Origin: Alcanivorax sp.
GTDB lineage: Bacteria > Pseudomonadota > Gammaproteobacteria > Pseudomonadales > Alcanivoracaceae
Length of the DNA: 64,000 bases
Reading direction: 5' to 3'
NCBI RefSeq assembly: GCF_019431375.1
Contig: NZ_CP080267.1
Span: 2,545,933-2,609,932, forward strand
This document shows, piece after piece, positions 60,302 to 64,000 of this stretch. The notes below the pieces were generated by a model. The model was not told where the DNA came from. It saw only the letters and a program-made list of their open reading frames with translations, and did not search any database. A program made the position numbers and the translations under genes. How positions within the stretch are numbered: position 1 is the first letter of the stretch; the number at the start of each line of letters is the position of its first letter.

Positions 60302-60850
60302 TCAGTGCAGTTGGAACAGGATCTGCAACAGCTGGATCCCCAGCAATACAAACAGCGGGCTCAGATCGAAGCCCCCCATGGGCGGCAACAGTTTACGTAC
60401 CGGCGCCATGATCGGCTCGGTGATCTGCACAATCACCCGCACCACCGGACTGTAGGGATCCGGCGCCACCCAGCTGAGAAGCACGCGGATCAATACTGTC
60501 CAGAACACATAATTGAGGATCAGACTGGCCAGTTCACGCAGGGCATGGATCACCAGTGCACCACCGATACCACTGGGCAAACCGCCCACCTGAATACTCA
60601 GCAGGATCACCGTCTTGAGGATGATCAGCACCACCACCAGCACCAGCGAGGCGATATCCAGCCCACCGTAACCGGGAATCACGCGGCGCATGGGCTTGAG
60701 CAGCGGGTTGGTGGCCTTGAGTACGAACTGGGAGATGGGATTATAGAAATCCGCCCGGGCCAGCTGCAGCACAAAGCGGGTCAGTACGATGAAGATGTAG
60801 GCGCTGAAAGCAAAGTCCAGCAGGAAAAACAGGGCGCCCTGGGGGTTCAT
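60302..60850 (-). CDS. yggT: YggT-family membrane protein
   Basis: The 182-residue protein has two YggT repeats, each with a pair of helices: FAFSAYIFIVLTRFVLQLAR region near residue 10-30 followed by PISQFVLKATNPLLKPMRRV near 38-57, and again NYVFWTVLIRVLLSWVAPDP near 114-133 then QITEPIMAPVRKLLPPMGG near 146-164. The RVLLSW and PxxxP(M/V)RK patterns define the family, linked in plants to photosystem assembly, with unknown bacterial role. Downstream of proC on the same strand in the usual yggS-proC-yggT order. Confidence 0.92.
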   Translation of the reverse strand: MNPQGALFFLLDFAFSAYIFIVLTRFVLQLARADFYNPISQFVLKATNPLLKPMRRVIPGYGGLDIASLVLVVVLIILKTVILLSIQVGGLPSGIGGALVIHALRELASLILNYVFWTVLIRVLLSWVAPDPYSPVVRVIVQITEPIMAPVRKLLPPMGGFDLSPLFVLLGIQLLQILFQLH

Positions 60851-60905
60851 GGATTACTCCGTAGTTCGCAACAGGGAAAGAGTTTGGGGCAAAAGAGGGG
60901 AAAAT

Positions 60906-61063
60906 CAAGCTGCGAGCTTCTAGCTACTAGCTGCGAGCAAAGACGCGACAACCCCATCTTTAAAGTCCAGGCCACACCCAAACGTATTGGCGCGGGCACG
61001 GAGGTCGAAAATCCAACCACGCGTCTCGCGCCTTGTAGCTAGCAGCTAGAAGCTCGCAGCTGC
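60906..61063. repeat. intergenic inverted repeat, AGCTCGCAGCT-word arms
   Basis: Left arm 60906-60947 (CAAGCTGCGAGCTTCTAGCT...) and right arm 61020-61063 are complementary. Both repeat the word GAAGCTCGCAGCT/TAGCTAG. The centre has GGCGCGGGCAC (reverse TGCCCGCGCC). It lies between yggT and proC, ending 3 bases from the proC stop. Confidence 0.75.
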
Positions 61064-61065
61064 TT

Positions 61066-61875
61066 TTACCCCGCCAGCTCTTCCGACCGCTCCCGCGCGG
61101 CGGCGACGGCGGCCTGGACCTGTTCGCGGAAACCCGCTTCCTCGAACACGTTCAGGGCCGCAGCGGTGGTACCGCCGGGGCTTGTGACCTGCTGACGCAG
61201 CACGTCCGGGCCCGCTTCGCTGGCGATGGCCAGTTGCGCTGCGCCCCAGGCGGTCTGCAGCACCATCTGGCGGGCGGTGGCAGGTTCCAGCCCCTGGGCC
61301 TTGGCGGCTTCGATCAGGGATTCCATCAGCAGGAAGAAGTAGGCTGGGCCAGAGCCAGACACCGCGGTGACCGCATCCAGTTCCTTTTCTTCGGCAAACC
61401 AGAAGGTCAGCCCCACGGAACCGAGAATCTCCTTGGCCATGGCTTTCTGGTCGTCGCTCACCCCGTCGGCGGCATACAGGCCGGTAGCGCCGGCCTGGAC
61501 CAGCGACGGGGTATTGGGCATGCAACGCACAATCGGGGTGTCCCCCAGCCAGCTCCGCAGGTTGGCCACGGTGACGCCAGCGGCAATGGAGATCACCAGT
61601 GGCTGGCGATCGGCAATCAGGTCACGCAGATCTTCACACACGGCCTGCATCATTTGCGGTTTCACCGCCAGCACCAGCACATCCACCCGTCCTGCCACAT
61701 CACGGTTCTCGGTGCTCACATGCACACGGTGGAGCTGGGATACCTCTTCCAGGCGGTCCCTTGAAGGGTCGCTCATCCAGATACGGGCGGGGCGAATTCC
61801 TTTCGCCACCATGCCGCCAGCCAGGCTGGTGGCCATGTTGCCGGCGCCGATAAATCCGATGCTTTGCTGTGCCAT
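61066..61875 (-). CDS. proC: pyrroline-5-carboxylate reductase
   Basis: ProC makes proline from pyrroline-5-carboxylate with NAD(P)H. The 269-residue protein starts MAQQSIGFIGAGNMATSLAG (GxGxxA/G dinucleotide fold). AVKPQMMQAVCEDL near residue 70, MPNTPSLVQAGATGL near 122, and TAVSGSGPAYFFLLMESLIE near 160, plus VTSPGGTTAAALNVFEEAGF near 230, are diagnostic. The ATG at 61875 gives the family start; upstream frame belongs to the yggS region. Order yggS-proC-yggT is conserved. Confidence 0.96.
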   Translation of the reverse strand: MAQQSIGFIGAGNMATSLAGGMVAKGIRPARIWMSDPSRDRLEEVSQLHRVHVSTENRDVAGRVDVLVLAVKPQMMQAVCEDLRDLIADRQPLVISIAAGVTVANLRSWLGDTPIVRCMPNTPSLVQAGATGLYAADGVSDDQKAMAKEILGSVGLTFWFAEEKELDAVTAVSGSGPAYFFLLMESLIEAAKAQGLEPATARQMVLQTAWGAAQLAIASEAGPDVLRQQVTSPGGTTAAALNVFEEAGFREQVQAAVAAARERSEELAG

Positions 61876-61948
61876 AACTGCGCAATCCTTGTCGTGTGTT
61901 GTAACGCGTACGGTGTCTCGATGCGCTGACGATACCAGTTGGTTGTCG

Positions 61949-62632
61949 TCAGGCGGTGCGCGGACCAAACAGGGCGGTGCCCACACGGACAATGGTGGCG
62001 CCTTCTTCGATGGCCACGCCGAAATCCGCGCTCATGCCCATGGAGAGCGTATCGAGGGACGGCATTGTATTGCGCAATTGTGACAGTGTCATGGCGAGCT
62101 GTCGGAAAGCCCCCCGGTTGCTGTCCTCACTGTCCGCCCGGGGGATGGCCATCAGGCCACGCAGGCGCAGGTTGGGCAGGGTGACCATGTCAGCGGCCAG
62201 CGCAGGCACGTCTTCCAGCAGTATGCCGCTCTTGCTGTCTTCGTCGTCCACATTTACCTGAATACAGACATTCAACGGCGGCAGGTCTGCCGGGCGCTGC
62301 TCACTGAGGCGGCGAGCCACCTTCAGGCGGTCCACCGAGTGCACCCAATCGAAGTGAGCAGCGATATCGCGGGTCTTGTTGGACTGGATCGGGCCGATGA
62401 AATGCCACACCAGGCCCCGCCCCCGCAGCGCCGCTATCTTGTCCAGAGCCTCCTGCAGATAATTCTCGCCGAAATGCCGCTGCCCCTGGTCAGCCAGGCG
62501 GGCCAGTTCATCCGGTGTGCGGGTCTTGCTGACCGCCAGAAGCTGCACACTGTCAGAATCACGGCCGGATTGCTCACAAAATGCACGAATTTGCGCATTG
62601 ACCTGTATCAGTGGGCTTTTGGAGTCTGTCAT
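61949..62632 (-). CDS. yggS: YggS-family PLP homeostasis protein
   Basis: The 227-residue PLP-binding TIM barrel has LLAVSKTRTPDELARLADQG near residue 31 (PLP lysine), RHFGENYLQEALDKI near 51, WHFIGPIQSNKTRDIAAHFD near 75, and SMGMSADFGVAIEEGATIVR near 198. It regulates vitamin B6 balance. The ATG at 62632 is supported by the family start. It is divergent from pilT, 136 bases apart, and upstream of proC. Confidence 0.94.
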   Translation of the reverse strand: MTDSKSPLIQVNAQIRAFCEQSGRDSDSVQLLAVSKTRTPDELARLADQGQRHFGENYLQEALDKIAALRGRGLVWHFIGPIQSNKTRDIAAHFDWVHSVDRLKVARRLSEQRPADLPPLNVCIQVNVDDEDSKSGILLEDVPALAADMVTLPNLRLRGLMAIPRADSEDSNRGAFRQLAMTLSQLRNTMPSLDTLSMGMSADFGVAIEEGATIVRVGTALFGPRTA

Positions 62633-62768
62633 TATTGAACGGCTCAAGAGGTCGGGTTACTTTAGACATGCGACGAATTTCTGAGGAAGCCGGTTTCCGG
62701 CTGCCGACATAATAACAAAAGGGCGCTTCAGGCTCCCTTTCAATACCTGACAACCCAAGTAGACACCC

Positions 62769-63803
62769 ATGGATATTACCGAGCTGCTCGCCTTCAGCGC
62801 CAAAAACGGCGCTTCCGACCTTCACCTGTCCGCCGGTTTGCCACCGATGATCCGTGTGGACGGCGACGTGCGCCGTATCAACCTGCCGGCCATGGAGCAC
62901 AAGGAAGTCCACGCGCTGATCTACGACATCATGAACGACAAGCAGCGCAAGGATTTCGAGGAATTCTTCGAAACCGATTTCTCCTTCGAGGTCCCCGGCG
63001 TGGCCCGTTTCCGGGTCAACGCCTTCAACCACAACCGGGGCGCCGGTGCGGTATTCCGGACCATTCCCTCGAAAGTGCTGACCATGGAAGACCTGGGCAT
63101 GGGCAAGGTGTTCCAGAAAATTTCCGAAATGCCACGGGGCATCGTGCTGGTTACCGGCCCTACCGGTTCCGGTAAATCCACCACCCTGGCGGCGATGATC
63201 GATTACATCAACGATTCCCGCTACGAACACATCCTCACCATCGAGGATCCCATCGAATTCGTGCATGAATCCAAGAAGTGCCTGGTGAACCAGCGGGAAG
63301 TGCACCGTGACACCCTGGGCTTCGCCGAAGCGCTGCGCTCGGCCCTGCGGGAAGACCCGGACATCATCCTGGTGGGTGAGATGCGGGATCTGGAAACCAT
63401 CCGCCTGGCGCTGACGGCGGCGGAAACCGGCCACCTGGTGTTCGGCACCCTGCACACCACCTCTGCGGCCAAGACCATTGACCGGGTGGTGGACGTGTTC
63501 CCCGCCGAGGAAAAATCCATGGTCCGCTCCATGCTGTCGGAATCCCTGCAGGCGGTTATCTCACAGACCCTGATGAAGAAGAACGGTGGCGGCCGGGTAG
63601 CGGCCCACGAAATCATGATCGGTACACCGGCGATTCGTAACCTGATTCGCGAAGACAAGGTGGCACAGATGTATTCGGCGATTCAGACCGGCGGCGCGCT
63701 GGGCATGCAGACTCTGGATCAGTGCCTGCAAGGGCTGGTAAAGAAAGGGCTGGTGTCCCGGGAAGTGGCCCGGGAAAAAGCCAAGAGCCCGGACTCAATC
63801 TAA
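62769..63803 (+). CDS. pilT: type IV pilus retraction ATPase PilT
   Basis: The 344-residue ATPase drives pilus retraction and DNA uptake/twitching. It has Walker A GPTGSGKSTT near residue 133, Asp boxes LTIEDPIEF near 160, Walker B IILVGEMRDLETIRLALTAA near 198, the His box TGHLVFGTLHTTSA near 222, and the PilT-specific AIRNLIREDKVAQM near 285. Start MDITELLAFSAKNGASDLHL is family-typical. It is divergent from yggS and 15 bases before pilU, the usual pilTU operon. Confidence 0.97.
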   Translation: MDITELLAFSAKNGASDLHLSAGLPPMIRVDGDVRRINLPAMEHKEVHALIYDIMNDKQRKDFEEFFETDFSFEVPGVARFRVNAFNHNRGAGAVFRTIPSKVLTMEDLGMGKVFQKISEMPRGIVLVTGPTGSGKSTTLAAMIDYINDSRYEHILTIEDPIEFVHESKKCLVNQREVHRDTLGFAEALRSALREDPDIILVGEMRDLETIRLALTAAETGHLVFGTLHTTSAAKTIDRVVDVFPAEEKSMVRSMLSESLQAVISQTLMKKNGGGRVAAHEIMIGTPAIRNLIREDKVAQMYSAIQTGGALGMQTLDQCLQGLVKKGLVSREVAREKAKSPDSI

Positions 63804-63818
63804 CGAGGAGAAGAACAG

Positions 63819-64000
63819 ATGGAATTCGAAGAGCTCCTCAAACTGATGGTACAGAAAGGCGGTTCCGACCTGTTCATTACCGCCGGTGTACCACCCAGCA
63901 TGAAGGTCAACGGCAAGATCCTGCCGGTGACCAAGAGCGCGCTGACCCCGGACATGACCCGGGACATCGTGTTCGGCGTGATGACCGAACAGCAACGCAA
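63819..64000 (+). CDS. pilU: PilT-like ATPase PilU (5' part)
   Basis: Starts at ATG 63819 with CGAGGAGAAGAAC ahead, MEFEELLKLMVQKGGSDLFI, then TAGVPPSMKVNGKILPVTKS. About 60 codons are in the window and the rest runs off the right edge. The wording matches the N-terminus of PilU, the accessory retraction ATPase. Directly after pilT. Incomplete only because of the window. Confidence 0.88.
   Translation, partial: MEFEELLKLMVQKGGSDLFITAGVPPSMKVNGKILPVTKSALTPDMTRDIVFGVMTEQQR

Noticed and set aside
1..64000. CRISPR array or rRNA/tRNA genes.
   Set aside because: No regularly spaced direct repeats with unique spacers, and no rRNA or cloverleaf pattern was found on reading both strands.

Overview
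The window looks like chromosomal DNA of a marine hydrocarbon-degrading gammaproteobacterium of the Alcanivorax type. The best evidence is an AlkB alkane monooxygenase (34435-35583) divergent from a GntR-family regulator (35736-36404), which is the alkB2 arrangement known from Alcanivorax. Several conserved gammaproteobacterial blocks agree with this: purEK, oxyR-recG, finR/fpr, prlC-yheV, lysM-dprA-tsaC-hemF-aroE, def-fmt-rsmB-trkA-trkH, yggT-proC-yggS and pilT-pilU. Species-level assignment is inference. I see no rRNA, tRNA or CRISPR array.

Layout. 1-7.3 kb: a metallo-hydrolase end, a VTT membrane protein, purK-purE, an SDR protein, oxyR and recG. 7.3-10.1 kb: a GH5 endoglycoceramidase-like lipoprotein divergent from an AraC regulator. 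10.1-15.4 kb: small or poorly known genes, cobS and an M23 peptidase. 14.5-17.7 kb: finR, fpr and a flavin monooxygenase. 17.8-26.5 kb: yheV, prlC, a gamma-carbonic anhydrase, lpxR, an ion channel, aroE, hemF, tsaC and dprA. 26.6-33.7 kb: a LysM protein and the def-fmt-rsmB-trkA-trkH run. 33.7-36.4 kb: an inverted-repeat-bounded small metallopeptidase-like gene, alkB2 and gntR. 36.6-39.2 kb: a proteobacterial sortase with its substrate. 39.3-42.3 kb: a low-GC accessory patch where an IS5-type element has split an SMI1/KNR4-like gene. 42.3-48.2 kb: acyl-CoA dehydrogenase, OsmC protein, two alpha/beta hydrolases, a VOC protein and HMG-CoA lyase. 48.2-57.2 kb: a candidate island. 57.3-64 kb: XRE protein, thioesterase, degenerate GGDEF protein, yggT, proC, yggS, pilT and the start of pilU.

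The most unusual segment is 48233-57221. It is bounded by two identical 64-bp direct repeats, the left one being the last 21 codons of the HMG-CoA lyase gene. It carries two paralogous large lipoproteins, a third lipoprotein, and a divergent NarL-type response regulator and histidine kinase. C-rich/G-rich palindromes (CCCC-N8-GGGG and a close variant) lie at almost equal distances upstream of both large lipoproteins and again before the kinase. I infer a self-contained two-component envelope-response cassette that inserted recently.

A second theme is a family of about ten intergenic inverted repeats. The arms of each are built from 7-10 bp near-repeated words; the word differs between loci while the two arms of one locus stay complementary. 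Many have a GC-rich centre resembling TGCCCGCGC. One pair of arms encloses a whole gene (33844-34356). Unrelated REP-like pairs and a 266-bp element with 31-bp terminal inverted repeats add to the repeat load.
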